Shown here: piece by piece, positions 35,602 to 45,214 of the stretch
Layout: every line of letters starts with the position of its first letter
Position numbering within the stretch: the first letter of the stretch is position 1
NCBI GenBank assembly: GCA_958296165.1
Contig: OY282447.1
Span: forward strand, 806,001 to 870,000
From: an uncultured Pseudomonadales bacterium
Lineage (GTDB): Bacteria > Pseudomonadota > Gammaproteobacteria > Pseudomonadales > Azotimanducaceae
DNA length: 64,000 nt
Direction of reading: 5' to 3'
Translations under genes and position numbers: made by a program
Notes under the pieces: model-generated
What the model was told of the DNA's origin: nothing
What the model saw: only the letters and a program-made list of their open reading frames with translations
Databases searched by the model: none

Positions 35602-35603
35602 AT

Positions 35604-35619
35604 CGCGCTTGCGAGCGCG
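35604..35619. terminator. Hairpin in the dacA / DUF6491 convergent gap
   Basis: CGCGCT-TGCG-AGCGCG forms a perfect 6-bp stem with a 4-base loop in the 19-base gap between two converging genes. No U-tract is present on either side. Confidence 0.4.
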
Positions 35620-35620
35620 G

Positions 35621-36163
35621 CTATTCCTCGTCGGAGTCGGACCTTGCGGACTTGCGCGTCTTCCTCGCCATGTCCTCTACTTCGCGGCGCTCGACGACAG
35701 CGGCACGGAGCGCTTCCGCCTGAAGGCCGTCGATGGTCTCGAAGGTGCCGAGCCGACACTCGGCAGTGATGGCCACTAGCGGCTCGAAGCGGTAGCGGCC
35801 ACGGAATCGATCCAGGCGGCAGACGGTGCCGCCGAAGCTGCGCAGATTGATGACCATGTCTGGCGCCAAGCCTAAACACCGGCTAGACAGCTGATTCAGC
35901 CAAAGCTCGCGGCGTCTGCCGTGGAACAACACAACGGTGTCGTCCAAGACCTCCACGTCGTCGATGTCCCTAATGTTGAGACAGTTCTTCGTCTCGCGGT
36001 AATCGTCATCGGTTAGTGGCTTGGCCAGGATGTCGGCTACATCCAGCGTCGCCGCAGCTGCGGACGGCTGGCCCGAATCTGGTTCGGCGGCTTCATCTTC
36101 GCCGCCGTTTGCGGCTGCGCCAAGCAAACAAACGCCGCACAGGAGGGTGCAGGCAGCGCGCAT
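35621..36163 (-). CDS. DUF6491 family exported protein
   Basis: A 180-residue protein with an N-terminal signal segment (RAACTLLCGVCLLGAAANG). The mature part has CLNIRDIDDVEVLDDTVVLF, RRRELWLNQLSSRCLGL and FGGTVCRLDRF, which match my recollection of DUF6491, a small periplasmic or lipid-anchored family of gammaproteobacteria. Four cysteines remain after the signal peptide, possibly as disulfides. The C-terminal 20 residues are charged. Function unknown. It is 15 bases downstream of the HAD gene. Confidence 0.7.
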   Translation of the reverse strand: MRAACTLLCGVCLLGAAANGGEDEAAEPDSGQPSAAAATLDVADILAKPLTDDDYRETKNCLNIRDIDDVEVLDDTVVLFHGRRRELWLNQLSSRCLGLAPDMVINLRSFGGTVCRLDRFRGRYRFEPLVAITAECRLGTFETIDGLQAEALRAAVVERREVEDMARKTRKSARSDSDEE

Positions 36164-36178
36164 GGCTCAATGCCTTCC

Positions 36179-36922
36179 TCAGCTCCGCGGCGAGCAGAGC
36201 AGGCGGGCGAGGTCGCGGTAGTCCTCGGCGCACACGTCGAAGCCGGCCGTGTCGCCGCGGCTTCCCATCTCTTCGAGCTTCGGCTTGACGTAGGCGGTTC
36301 TCAAGCCGGCCGCGGCGGCGGCGGCAAGATCGGGCGGATGCACCGCCACCATCATCGTTTCTTCCGGGCGCACGCCAAACAGCCGCGCCGCTGTTTGGTA
36401 GGCACGCGCTTCTGGCTTGTAGACGCCTAGGAATTCGCAGGAGAGATAGGCGTCCCAATCGATGCCAGCGTGTTTCGAGCTGTCCACGACGATGGACAGA
36501 GACAAAACGGTGAGAATGGCAACCACATAGTGCTCGCGCAGCTGCGCCAAGGAGTCGGGGACGTCTTCCCAAACCCCTAAGCGGTGCCAAACGCGGTTGA
36601 GTTGGTCGCGGTCCGCGCTGCTCAATTCCAGCGCCGGGTATTGCTCGGCGAGTTCGTCGAGCACTGCGCGGTGCAACTGATCGGCGTTCTGCCACGGCCG
36701 GTCGCCGGCGCGGACTTCGCCAAGCTGCTCGAACATGCGTCGGCGCCAAGTGAAGGCGAATGCGCGGTCGTCCACTGCCACGCCGCGTTCTTCGGCGAGG
36801 CTTCGCACCGCTTGGCGCGTAGCCGTCTGCCAATCGAAAATGCTGCCGCCGACATCGAACGTCAGCACCTTTACTTGCTCAATCCCGTTCCGCACCTTCT
36901 TCAACTCCCTCAACTTCCTCAC
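36179..36922 (-). CDS. HAD superfamily hydrolase, haloacid dehalogenase type II-like
   Basis: Up to 247 residues. The nucleophile motif is VLTFDVGGSIFDW, followed by a helical cap (FTWRRRMFEQL), a motif II region AILTVLSLSIVV, the lysine in GVYKPEARAYQTA and the acidic loop MMVAVHPPDLAAAAAAGLRT. This spacing is that of type II haloacid dehalogenases, which displace halide or phosphate through an aspartyl ester. The start is uncertain: a GTG at 36922 adds 17 residues from a purine-rich repeat, and a GTG at 36868 starts just before the motif. Confidence 0.8.
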   Translation of the reverse strand: MRKLRELKKVRNGIEQVKVLTFDVGGSIFDWQTATRQAVRSLAEERGVAVDDRAFAFTWRRRMFEQLGEVRAGDRPWQNADQLHRAVLDELAEQYPALELSSADRDQLNRVWHRLGVWEDVPDSLAQLREHYVVAILTVLSLSIVVDSSKHAGIDWDAYLSCEFLGVYKPEARAYQTAARLFGVRPEETMMVAVHPPDLAAAAAAGLRTAYVKPKLEEMGSRGDTAGFDVCAEDYRDLARLLCSPRS

Positions 36923-36955
36923 TTACCCCAACTTCCTCAACTCCGATCATCCGTT
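36897..36955. repeat. Purine/pyrimidine-biased near-repeats
   Basis: On the minus strand the sequence GAGGAAGTTG and variants (GTTGAGGAAGTTGGGG, GTGAGGAAGTTGAGGGAGTTGAAGAAGG) recur several times. The stretch fills the gap between the acyl-CoA synthetase stop and the HAD coding region and contains several Shine-Dalgarno-like AGGAA motifs. Confidence 0.6.
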
Positions 36956-36967
36956 CAACCTGTGCAA

Positions 36968-38596
36968 TCATGGGTTCACCACTTGCTTCGCCCAGCGGTA
37001 GTCCGCCTTGCCGTTCGGGCTGCGCAGGATTTCGTTCAGAAACACGAACGCCTTTGGTAGCTTGTAGCGGGCGATGTGCTTGGCGCACTCGGCCAGCAGG
37101 CTGTCTTCGTCCGCGCTACGGCCTTCCTTGAACTGCACGATCGCCACCACCTCGCTGCCCCACCGTTCGGATGGCCGCCCGGCAACCACGGCGTCGTACA
37201 CGGCTGGATGATGCTTGATGGCCTGCTCCACTTCCTCCGCGAATATCTTCTCGCCGCCGGAATTGATCGTGACGGATTCGCGGCCGTGCAGCTCCAACGT
37301 ATTGTCGGCAAGCAAGCGCACCTTGTCGCCCGGCACCGCGTAGCGAACGCCGTCGACCACCGGGAAGGTCTCTTTGGTCTTCTTCGCATCGCCAAGATAG
37401 CCAAGCGGGATGTTGCCGGAACGCGCCCACCACCCCAAGCCGGCGTGGCCCGGCGCTAGCGCTGCGCTCATGTCTTCGTTGAGCACGGCATTGTGGGCGG
37501 AGAGCGTGAACCGGCCGGTGGCCGCGCCGGACTGGGCATTGCTCGTGTGCGACGCCTGGCCACCCGTCTCCGAAGAACCGGCACTGTCGATGATGTTGAC
37601 GCGCGGCAGCGCTTCGATCAATTCCGCCTTGATCTTCGCCGTCATGATGGCGCCGCCGGTGATGAGATTGCGCAACGTCGGGCAGGCTGCCTGCTTGCTG
37701 CGCACGGCGTCCACCAAGGGGCGGCCGAAGGCATCCCCCACCAACAGCATGTTGTTGATTCCTTCGCGTTCGATGAGGTCCACCGTGCCAGCGGCATCGA
37801 AGCGCTTCACTTCGTCCTGAATGACCACTGTGCTGCCGGTATGGAACGCCTGGAACGCGGCCCAATGTCCTGCGCCATGCATGAACGGAGGCGTCGGCAG
37901 CGTCTTGCGATGGCTGGCGAGGGCGCGATCGATGTAGCCCTGCAAGCTGTCGATTACCGTGCCGTCGGTACGCCGAGCGCCCAAGCTGGCGATGAGGATG
38001 TCGCTGTGCTTCCACAGCACCCCCTTCGGCATGCCGGTGGTGCCGCCGGTATAGATGACGTACAGATCGTCTGGATTCCAATCGAGATCGGGCTTGTCGG
38101 CGCTGGCGGCGGCCAGCGCAGTCTCGAAATCCACAGCGCCATCGAGCAGGGGCCGGTCGTCGTCGCGTACTTGCAGCAGGAGTTCAAGGCTTGGCACCTG
38201 CTCGCGAATGGCGGCGACGTGATCGGCCAGCGAGCTGTGATACACCAGCACGCGCGTTGCGGCGTCGTTCAATAGATAGACGAGCTCCTCGTCCACATAG
38301 CGATAGTTGACGTTGAACGGCGCCAGCCGCGCCTTGAAGGCGCCCACCATCGTTTCAAGGTATTCGTTGCCGTTGTAGAGGTAGATGCCCAGATGATCCT
38401 GGCCCGATTGCCAATCTTCGAGCCGGGCGCGTTCGGTGCGATGGCCAAAGCCCCGCGCGGCGAGGTAGTTGGCCAGCCGCCGCGTGCGCTCGGTGAACTG
38501 GCGATAGGTGAAGCGGCGATCGCGAAAGACGATGGCCTCACGGTCTGGCACCGCACCGGCGATCACCTCGTTGACGGTGGCGAGATTGAAATGCAC
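36968..38596 (-). CDS. Acyl-CoA synthetase (AMP-binding, fadD-like)
   Basis: A 542-residue ANL-family enzyme that activates a carboxylic acid to its CoA thioester via an acyl-adenylate. The P-loop YVIYTGGTTGMPKGVLWKH, the NIIDSAGSSETGGQ segment, the hinge ELHGRESVTINSGGEKIFAE and the C-terminal lysine in RSPNGKADYRWAK are all present. The GTG at 38596 starts VHFNLATVNEV, typical for the family; a longer frame runs into the esterase gene and is rejected. Substrate chain length cannot be told. Confidence 0.9.
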   Translation of the reverse strand: MHFNLATVNEVIAGAVPDREAIVFRDRRFTYRQFTERTRRLANYLAARGFGHRTERARLEDWQSGQDHLGIYLYNGNEYLETMVGAFKARLAPFNVNYRYVDEELVYLLNDAATRVLVYHSSLADHVAAIREQVPSLELLLQVRDDDRPLLDGAVDFETALAAASADKPDLDWNPDDLYVIYTGGTTGMPKGVLWKHSDILIASLGARRTDGTVIDSLQGYIDRALASHRKTLPTPPFMHGAGHWAAFQAFHTGSTVVIQDEVKRFDAAGTVDLIEREGINNMLLVGDAFGRPLVDAVRSKQAACPTLRNLITGGAIMTAKIKAELIEALPRVNIIDSAGSSETGGQASHTSNAQSGAATGRFTLSAHNAVLNEDMSAALAPGHAGLGWWARSGNIPLGYLGDAKKTKETFPVVDGVRYAVPGDKVRLLADNTLELHGRESVTINSGGEKIFAEEVEQAIKHHPAVYDAVVAGRPSERWGSEVVAIVQFKEGRSADEDSLLAECAKHIARYKLPKAFVFLNEILRSPNGKADYRWAKQVVNP

Positions 38597-38640
38597 GAGT
38601 TCTAATGCTGGTGCGCCAAGTTCCTCGTTCGCTAGGCGGG

Positions 38641-40305
38641 TTAAGAACCGTCTGGCTGATCCGGTTGGTCCGACTGCGCCGGCTGCTCGGCGGCGCGGCG
38701 AGCTGCCCACGCTTTCTCGATGAGCGCCATCTGTGCGGTGCGCAGATGCGTCTTGCTGCCGGTGTCCACGCCCAGCTCCATATATGCCTGGTTGGCGCGG
38801 GTGTACGCTGGCCATTCCGGCAAGCCTTCGCCATTCGGATTGCCTGTCTTGGCGAACTGCGTCCAGATGCCGGAGATGAGATCGGCAAACTCGTGGTCCG
38901 CCGGCGTTGGAACGGCACCGAAAAGATCGAGATTGCCGAATACATAGCCGAGCTCTCCAGCGTGGAAGGCGCCGTATTGCTCTTTGTTCTCGACCGGCGG
39001 CGCCCATGTGAACCAGTACAAGTAGGCGTCGCTGCTGACGTTCTCCATGCTTGCCGCCCACGCCTGCATCGGATAGGCGAACAACACATCGCCGAACATG
39101 TCCACCCAAGACCGGTAGGCTTGTTCTTCGCTTTCCGCCGGATAGGCTTCGCCTAACTCGTCGGCGACCTCGGGCAGGGTTGCCTGTGAATAGGCCGCGA
39201 AGCCAGCCGCGCCTTCGCCGAACAGCGGCGTAAAGAACTCCATGAACGTCGTGCCTTCGTCTGAGTTCGAGCCGATCAACACCGGCACGTCCGCTTGCCG
39301 GCCTTGCGCGAAGATGGTGGCCACTTCGTCTGGAATCACTTCGCCATCGACGATGGCCAGCGCATCGTAGCTGGAGAACTCCGGATCTGATTGGATCGTT
39401 TCTATCACATGCTCGGCCGGCAGCGCGCGTATTGCCGCCAACGAGGCATCGCCGCCCTCTCCGGCCAGGGCAAGAGCGAACCGTTCGCCCAAGGATTCAG
39501 CGCTGGTGGAGTATTGGGTTGCCTTGTCGCGGAACCACATCGGCTGGAAGGCGCCGCCGCTTTCGCCGATGACGCGATGGAAAAGGCCGTTCGCAAGCGG
39601 GCTCGCTTGCAGCAGGGACATGCTCAAGGAGCCGGCGGATTCGCCGAAGATGGTCACGTTGTTCGCGTCGCCGCCGAACTGCTCGATGTTGTCGCGCACC
39701 CATTCGAGTGCCGCAATCTGATCGCGCAACCCTTGGTTGCCGGAGACGCCCTGCGGGCTTTCGCCGTTGAGCGCCGGATGCGCCAGAAAGCCGAAACGGC
39801 CGAGCCGGTAGTTGGCCGTGACCAGCACGACGCCTTTGGCAGTGAGGAACTCGCCCGGATATTGCGAGCCAGCGCCCGTTACCAGTGCGCCACCGTGGAT
39901 CCACACCATCACCGGCAACTGTTCGCCGATGTGCTCGGCGCGCGTCCAGACATTCAGGGTGAGGCAGTCTTCATTCGCCTCGAAATCCCCGAAGCCGTAG
40001 AAGGAGCCGCCTTGGCCCTGCGGCTGCATGCAGACGGGGCCGGGCTGGCTCGCGTCCTTGACCTCGCTCCAAGGCTGCGGCGGTGCAGGGGGCGCCCAGC
40101 GCCGCTCGCCAGTCGGCGGTGCCGCAAAGGGGATGCCGTGATACTGCTTGAGCCCGTCTTCACCGACTACGCCGCGCACCATGCCACCCGATACCATCAC
40201 CTCAGCGACGATCGGCGGCGGCGGGGCTGGTGGCTCGACAGCCGCCTCTTCCTGGCCGCAACCAGCCACCAACGCTACGCCCACTACCGTTAAGGCCGCT
40301 CGCAT
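38641..40305 (-). CDS. Type B carboxylesterase, lipoprotein
   Basis: A 554-residue alpha/beta-hydrolase. It begins MRAALTVVGVALVAGC, a signal peptide with a lipobox, so it should be anchored in the membrane. Family motifs are YHGIPFAAPPTGERRW, EDCLTLNVWT, VMVWIHGGALVTGAG and the nucleophile FGESAGSLS. It hydrolyses esters; the physiological substrate is unknown. The C-terminal tail is low-complexity (Gln, Ser, Asp, Pro). It is followed 45 bases later by the acyl-CoA synthetase on the same strand, so released acids might be channelled to it. Confidence 0.9.
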   Translation of the reverse strand: MRAALTVVGVALVAGCGQEEAAVEPPAPPPPIVAEVMVSGGMVRGVVGEDGLKQYHGIPFAAPPTGERRWAPPAPPQPWSEVKDASQPGPVCMQPQGQGGSFYGFGDFEANEDCLTLNVWTRAEHIGEQLPVMVWIHGGALVTGAGSQYPGEFLTAKGVVLVTANYRLGRFGFLAHPALNGESPQGVSGNQGLRDQIAALEWVRDNIEQFGGDANNVTIFGESAGSLSMSLLQASPLANGLFHRVIGESGGAFQPMWFRDKATQYSTSAESLGERFALALAGEGGDASLAAIRALPAEHVIETIQSDPEFSSYDALAIVDGEVIPDEVATIFAQGRQADVPVLIGSNSDEGTTFMEFFTPLFGEGAAGFAAYSQATLPEVADELGEAYPAESEEQAYRSWVDMFGDVLFAYPMQAWAASMENVSSDAYLYWFTWAPPVENKEQYGAFHAGELGYVFGNLDLFGAVPTPADHEFADLISGIWTQFAKTGNPNGEGLPEWPAYTRANQAYMELGVDTGSKTHLRTAQMALIEKAWAARRAAEQPAQSDQPDQPDGS

Positions 40306-40413
40306 TCGCACCGTTACCTGCTCCCCTATCGAACCAGCCGCCATCATAGCTTGATCGAGCACCCGGTTGGGCGATGGCGGTGCGCACGCGGTCCGCAAAG
40401 ACATCGAACCGGC

Positions 40414-42159
40414 ATGGATGGTCTTGGCAACGTTGCGCCTGTGGGTTCAATTGCTGTCTCATTTCCCCGGCACACAGCAGCGAGGTTCGAGTTGCCATCA
40501 CTTGCGACACAGATTGTGGATATACGCGTCTCCGGCTTGGTCACGACTCACCTAGACGTCTTGGCCCTCGAACTGGGTTTGGAAACAGACGCAAGCAAGC
40601 GCTCTGCAGCGTTTGTGTTGCTCGTCGTGCAGACCGTCCTCGGCTTGGACGACGACGAAGCGTTGGAGAGCATCGTCGAAGGCAGCGGCGACTTCGGCGT
40701 GGATGCGCTGCACTTCGAGTATCCCGTGGATGGCGAGATCACCATTGCCTTGGTGCAAGGCAAATATCGCCAGAGCCTTGACGGTACCCAGGCTTTCCCG
40801 GAGAACGGCATCGCCAAGATGATCGACGCAGTCGGTGCCTTGTTCGACCCCGGCCGTCCACTCACGCTCAACCGCAGGCTGCGCAGCCGCGTTGAGGAGA
40901 TCCGATCGTTCGTGGCCGATGGCGCGATCCCGCGAGTGATCGCCATTGCCGCCAACAATGGCCTGAGCTGGACGCCCGAAGCGCAGCAGCGCATCGATGC
41001 CGCGACTCGGGACTTCGGCAAGCAGGTGGAGTGGCAGCATGTCGGGCCTGGAGATCTGCTCGCCCGACTTCAGCAGCGCTCGGCGATCAATGAACGCTTG
41101 CAGCTGGCGGGCGCTGCGACGGTGGAGACCTTCGACTTCCGCCGCGTCTTGATCGGGCGCTGTGCGGTGCGTGAACTGGCGCGGCTGGTGGACGATCATG
41201 GCGATCAATTGTTCGACAAGAATATACGCCGCTATCTCGGCCTTGCCGGCAACCGCGTCAACCAAGGAATGGCCAGCACTCTACGGGCGGCCGGCGAGCG
41301 CCGGAACTTCTACTTCTACAACAACGGAATCACCATCACCTGCTCCCAGTTTCGACACAACGCGCTGCAACAAGGCAACTGGCAGGTGCAGGTAGAAGAT
41401 CTGCAAGTCGTCAACGGCGGCCAGACGGCGCGAACCGTGCAGAGAGTTGCCGCGGAGGCGGGTGGGACGATCGACGATGCCGAAGTGCTAGTGCGCATCT
41501 ACGAGTTGCCGCCGGACGACAACGATTTCGTGGACGCCGTCACGTTCGCCACGAACAGCCAGAATCCGGTGGATCTGCGAGACTTGAGGGCGAACGACCC
41601 CAGGCAACGCGCATTGGCCGAATCCATCGGGGCGTTGGGGTTCCGATACCGCCCCAAGCGGGAAGAACGCTCGGTGGCAGCCGACGAGTTCACCAGCGCC
41701 TCGGTCGCCGAAGCCGTTCTTGCGGTGTGGCTGCATCGGCCACATCAGGCCAAGTTTCGGCGCCGTGAGCACTTCGGCACTCTGTACGACACGATCTTCA
41801 CGCCCGACTTGAATGGCGCACAGGCCACCATCGCCGCGCTGGCGCTGCGCCAGGCCGAGAGTCGCCGCAAGAGGCCGCCGCTCAATGCACCGGATTTCGT
41901 GCCCTATGCCTCCCGTTTCGCAGCCATGCTGATAGGCCGGTACGTCCTCGACGATCTGGACATCGACCTTGCCCAGCTCGACCATCGCAATTTCGCCCAA
42001 GCGCACGACTTCCTCGAGCGCGAGTCAAGTGGCTGCCTGTTGCGCGCCGAAACGGAAATAGACGCGGCGCTACGGCGGCTGTTCAATGGCAGAGAGCGCA
42101 CTTTGCAGCGGCTGGCCGCGACGTTCCGGCGCGCGGATCTAGTGGAAATGCTGGCCTGA
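40414..42159 (+). CDS. AIPR family (abortive infection phage resistance) protein
   Basis: About 581 residues. The AIPR core is clear: RNFYFYNNGITITCSQFRHN followed by VEDLQVVNGGQTARTVQRVA. The N-terminal part (SGDFGVDALHFEY, ITIALVQGKYRQ) looks like a restriction-endonuclease (Mrr-like) fold. AIPR proteins were named from lactococcal abortive infection and are linked to phage defence, though their mechanism is not firmly known. It stands alone between core genes, away from the main island. The start is uncertain: ATG 40414, or a TTG near 40492 just before the conserved region. Confidence 0.82.
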   Translation: MDGLGNVAPVGSIAVSFPRHTAARFELPSLATQIVDIRVSGLVTTHLDVLALELGLETDASKRSAAFVLLVVQTVLGLDDDEALESIVEGSGDFGVDALHFEYPVDGEITIALVQGKYRQSLDGTQAFPENGIAKMIDAVGALFDPGRPLTLNRRLRSRVEEIRSFVADGAIPRVIAIAANNGLSWTPEAQQRIDAATRDFGKQVEWQHVGPGDLLARLQQRSAINERLQLAGAATVETFDFRRVLIGRCAVRELARLVDDHGDQLFDKNIRRYLGLAGNRVNQGMASTLRAAGERRNFYFYNNGITITCSQFRHNALQQGNWQVQVEDLQVVNGGQTARTVQRVAAEAGGTIDDAEVLVRIYELPPDDNDFVDAVTFATNSQNPVDLRDLRANDPRQRALAESIGALGFRYRPKREERSVAADEFTSASVAEAVLAVWLHRPHQAKFRRREHFGTLYDTIFTPDLNGAQATIAALALRQAESRRKRPPLNAPDFVPYASRFAAMLIGRYVLDDLDIDLAQLDHRNFAQAHDFLERESSGCLLRAETEIDAALRRLFNGRERTLQRLAATFRRADLVEMLA

Positions 42160-42195
42160 CAGACCGCCGACTGGCGATGGTTGGTGGTTGCCGAC

Positions 42196-43872
42196 CTACA
42201 GGTATTTGTCCGTCACTGCACCTTCCGATGCGGACGACACCAGCTTGGCGTATTTGGCCAGCGTGCCGCGCTCGGCATAGGGAGCGGGCCTTTGCCAGCG
42301 TTCGCGGCGCGTGGCCAAATCGTCGCTGCTGACCTCCAAGTTGATCTCGCGCTTCTCGGCATCCACCGTGATGGCGTCGCCATCCTCCACCAAGGCGATC
42401 GGGCCGCCCTCGAAGGCTTCCGGCGTTACATGGCCGACCACGAAGCCGTGCGAGCCGCCCGAGAAGCGACCGTCGGTAAGCAATGCCACGTCCGCCGAGA
42501 GCCCCCGGCCGTTGATGGCGCTGGTGGGGCTTAGCATTTCTCTCATGCCGGGGCCGCCCCTGGGGCCTTCGTAGCGGATCACCACCACATCGCCCTTCTG
42601 CACCGTGCCGTCCATGATGGCGGCCATGCCAGCTTCTTCACCGTGGAAGACGCGCGCCGTGCCGCGAAAACGCAGCCCTTCGTGGCCAGTGATCTTGGCG
42701 ACTGCGCCTTGCGGCGCCAGGTTGCCGCGCAGGATCACGAGGTGGCCGTCTGGCTTGATGGGGTTATGGAGCGGGCGGATGATGCGCTGGCCTTCTGGAT
42801 AGGGGGAAACATCGGCCAAGTTCTCCGCCAGCGTCTTGCCGGTGACGGTGAGGCAGTCGCCGTGCAGCAGGCCCGCGTCCAGCAGCGTTTTCATCAGCGG
42901 CTCGATGCCGCCGATGCCAATGAGTTCCGACATCGCGTAGTTGCCGGCCGGGCGCATGTCCGCCAGCACTGGCACGCGGCTGCCGATGCGAGTGAAATCG
43001 TCAATGGCCAGGGGGATGCCGGCCGCGTGGGCGATGGCAAGCAGGTGCAGCACGGCGTTGGTGGAGCCTTCCAGGGCGGTGACCACGGTGATGGCGTTCT
43101 CGAAGGCTTCGAGGCAAAGGATGTCCGATGGCTTGATGCCGGCCTGCACCAATCGCGCCGCGGCGGCGCCGGCCTGATGTGCGTCTTGGCGCTTGTTTTC
43201 GCTCACCGCCTCTTGCGCGGAGGAATTGGGCAAGGACAGGCCCATCGCTTCAATGGCGGAGGCCATCGTGTTGGCGGTGTACATGCCGGCGCAGGAGCCG
43301 GGGCCGGGAATGGCGGTTTGTTCCACCGCCAAGAGCTGGTCGTCGTCCACCGTACCGGCCGCATGCCCGCCCACCGCCTCGAAGACGGAGATGATGTCGC
43401 GTCGTTCCGCGCCGGTTTGGATGGTGCCGCCGTATACGAAGACGCCCGGCCGATCCAGCCGTGCCAACGCCATGGCGCAAGCCGGCATGTTCTTGTCGCA
43501 GCCGCCGATGGCGACCACGCCGTCGAAGCCTTGCGCGGCCACGACGGTTTCGATGGAGTCCGCGATCACTTCCCGGGACACCAGCGAGTAGCGCATTCCC
43601 GGCGTGCCCATCGAGATTCCGTCCGACACCGTGATGGTGTTGAACACCACGCTCTTCGCGCCCGCTTCATCGGCGCCCGTCGCCGCCGCGTCCGCGAGCG
43701 CGTCGATGTGCATGTTGCAGGGCGTCACCATCGACCAAGTGGAGGCGATGCCCACCTGCGCTTTGGCGAAATCCTCGCGCTTGAAGCCTACCGGATAGAG
43801 CATGGCGCGGCTTGGCGCCTGCTCCACGCCGTCGACGACGATGGAGGAATGGGGGCGTTTGGGTTCCGTCAT
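42196..43872 (-). CDS. ilvD: Dihydroxy-acid dehydratase
   Basis: A 558-residue Fe-S enzyme of branched-chain amino acid synthesis that dehydrates dihydroxy acids to 2-keto acids. The cluster cysteines lie in [21 protein letters not shown] and [14 protein letters not shown]; the C-terminal [20 protein letters not shown] is a family signature. The start ATG overlaps the stop of a 43-codon gene upstream as ATGA. It is at the end of an argE, small gene, ilvD run on the minus strand. Confidence 0.97.
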   Translation of the reverse strand: MTEPKRPHSSIVVDGVEQAPSRAMLYPVGFKREDFAKAQVGIASTWSMVTPCNMHIDALADAAATGADEAGAKSVVFNTITVSDGISMGTPGMRYSLVSREVIADSIETVVAAQGFDGVVAIGGCDKNMPACAMALARLDRPGVFVYGGTIQTGAERRDIISVFEAVGGHAAGTVDDDQLLAVEQTAIPGPGSCAGMYTANTMASAIEAMGLSLPNSSAQEAVSENKRQDAHQAGAAAARLVQAGIKPSDILCLEAFENAITVVTALEGSTNAVLHLLAIAHAAGIPLAIDDFTRIGSRVPVLADMRPAGNYAMSELIGIGGIEPLMKTLLDAGLLHGDCLTVTGKTLAENLADVSPYPEGQRIIRPLHNPIKPDGHLVILRGNLAPQGAVAKITGHEGLRFRGTARVFHGEEAGMAAIMDGTVQKGDVVVIRYEGPRGGPGMREMLSPTSAINGRGLSADVALLTDGRFSGGSHGFVVGHVTPEAFEGGPIALVEDGDAITVDAEKREINLEVSSDDLATRRERWQRPAPYAERGTLAKYAKLVSSASEGAVTDKYL

Positions 43873-44000
43873 TGGCCGAGATCCTTGACCTGCGAATTGT
43901 GCGCGTAGTTGTACAGCGCTTTGCGGCTCACGGGAAGGTCCGCCAGAGGCGCGGCGCCATTGCGCGTAAGCGTCGGTGCGCGACATTGAGGACAGAACAT
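43869..44000 (-). CDS. 43-residue CxxC protein between argE and ilvD
   Basis: This small frame begins MFCPQCRAPTLTRNGAAPL and ends NSQVKDLGQ. Its ATG shares a base with the argE stop (TGATG) and its stop overlaps the ilvD start (ATGA). Such tight packing on both sides is hard to explain unless it is translated. The single CPQC motif near the start suggests half of a zinc ribbon, perhaps completed in a dimer. I know no family for it. It could serve mainly to couple translation of ilvD to argE. Confidence 0.6.
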   Translation of the reverse strand: MFCPQCRAPTLTRNGAAPLADLPVSRKALYNYAHNSQVKDLGQ

Positions 44001-45139
44001 CACAGACAGTATTGCGCGATCAGCGCCGTGAGCGCATCTTCCATAGGCCGCAGCTGGCTGGCCTGCAGGAACTCGTTCGGCTGATGTGCCTGGTCGATGG
44101 AGCCGGCGCCGAAAACCACCGTTTCCATGCCCAGCGCTTGGAAGAAAGGCGCTTCCGTGCCGAACGCCACGGTGTGGGCTGGCCGCCCCGAAAGCGTCTC
44201 CAACGCGGCCACCAAACGGCCCTGCGCAGGTGTCTGATAGGGCGTTACGGGTCGGAACAGCGTTCTTACGGTGGCCGGCGTCTCGCCGCTTGCCCGCTCT
44301 ACGCACTCGCGCAAGTCGTCGACCACCGCCGCGGTATCCATGCCCGGCAGCAGGCGCAGGTCGATTTGCAGTTCCGCGTGTCCGCAGATGCGGTTGGGAT
44401 TGTCGCCGGCGCGCAGGCAGCCGAGATTGAGCGTTGGCACGCTGACCTCGAAACCAGGGTCGATGTGCTTCTCCGCCAGCCCGGCGCGAAACGCAATCAA
44501 TGCGCCGATGATGCGATGCATAGCTTCCAGCGCATTGTCGCCGAGCGCCGGGTTGGACGAGTGGCCGGATGCGCCGGCCACCGCGATGGAGATCATGGCG
44601 ACGCCTTTGTGCGCCCGCACCGGGCGCATGTCGGTGGGTTCGCCGATCACCGCGGCGGCAGCCTTCGGGATGCCCTTGGCAGCCAGGTAGCGAGCACCGT
44701 CCATGGACGACTCCTCATCGGCGGTGGCGACGATGGTGAGCGGACGTTTCAAGCGGCTGCGCTGGTGGTTGGCGGCAGCCGCCAGCGCAAGCGGAAAAAA
44801 CCCCTTCATGTCGCATGTGCCGAGGCCATAGAACTTCTCGCCATGCTCGCTCAGCGCGAACGGATCGGCGTTCCACAGAGCTTCGTCGCAGGGCACCGTG
44901 TCGGTGTGGCCGGCCAGCACCAGGCCGTCGGTACCGCTGCCGCGACGGGCAATCAAGTTGCCTTTGCCGGAGCGCTCCGGCAGCGCCAGCACCTCCACCT
45001 CGAACCCCAAGTCCTCGAGCCAGGTCGCCAAGTGACTGACAACGGCCAGATTGCCCATGTCTCGGCCCGCATCTACGCTGCTCACGGAAGGTTCGGCAAT
45101 GAGCGTCTTGAGCATCTCGACCGGCTTTGGGATGGGCAT
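44000..45139 (-). CDS. argE: Acetylornithine deacetylase
   Basis: A 379-residue M20-family zinc enzyme. VLAGHTDTVPCDEALWNADP, YGLGTCDMKGFFPLALAAA, TADEESSMDGARYLAAKG and VIGEPTDMRPVRAHKG give the metal and catalytic residues. It removes the acetyl group of N-acetylornithine in arginine synthesis. I chose the ATG at 45139 (MPIPKPVEMLKTLIAEPSVS); a longer frame reading through engB is spurious. Downstream is the 43-residue gene and ilvD. Confidence 0.93.
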   Translation of the reverse strand: MPIPKPVEMLKTLIAEPSVSSVDAGRDMGNLAVVSHLATWLEDLGFEVEVLALPERSGKGNLIARRGSGTDGLVLAGHTDTVPCDEALWNADPFALSEHGEKFYGLGTCDMKGFFPLALAAAANHQRSRLKRPLTIVATADEESSMDGARYLAAKGIPKAAAAVIGEPTDMRPVRAHKGVAMISIAVAGASGHSSNPALGDNALEAMHRIIGALIAFRAGLAEKHIDPGFEVSVPTLNLGCLRAGDNPNRICGHAELQIDLRLLPGMDTAAVVDDLRECVERASGETPATVRTLFRPVTPYQTPAQGRLVAALETLSGRPAHTVAFGTEAPFFQALGMETVVFGAGSIDQAHQPNEFLQASQLRPMEDALTALIAQYCL

Positions 45140-45196
45140 GGATGCGCCTGATGAGCTGCAAAGACGGCGGCCATCATACCGCCACCGGCCCGAGCG

Positions 45197-45214
45197 GCGC
45201 TGCCTGGACAGCGC
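45197..45214 (-). terminator. Hairpin at the end of engB
   Basis: GCGCTG-CCTGGA-CAGCGC is a perfect 6-bp stem and 6-base loop abutting the engB stop codon, in the 74-base gap before argE. It lacks a U-tract. Confidence 0.4.

Noticed and set aside
42643-43908. A 421-codon open frame antisense to ilvD
   Set aside because: Composition is typical of a shadow frame and ilvD is certain.
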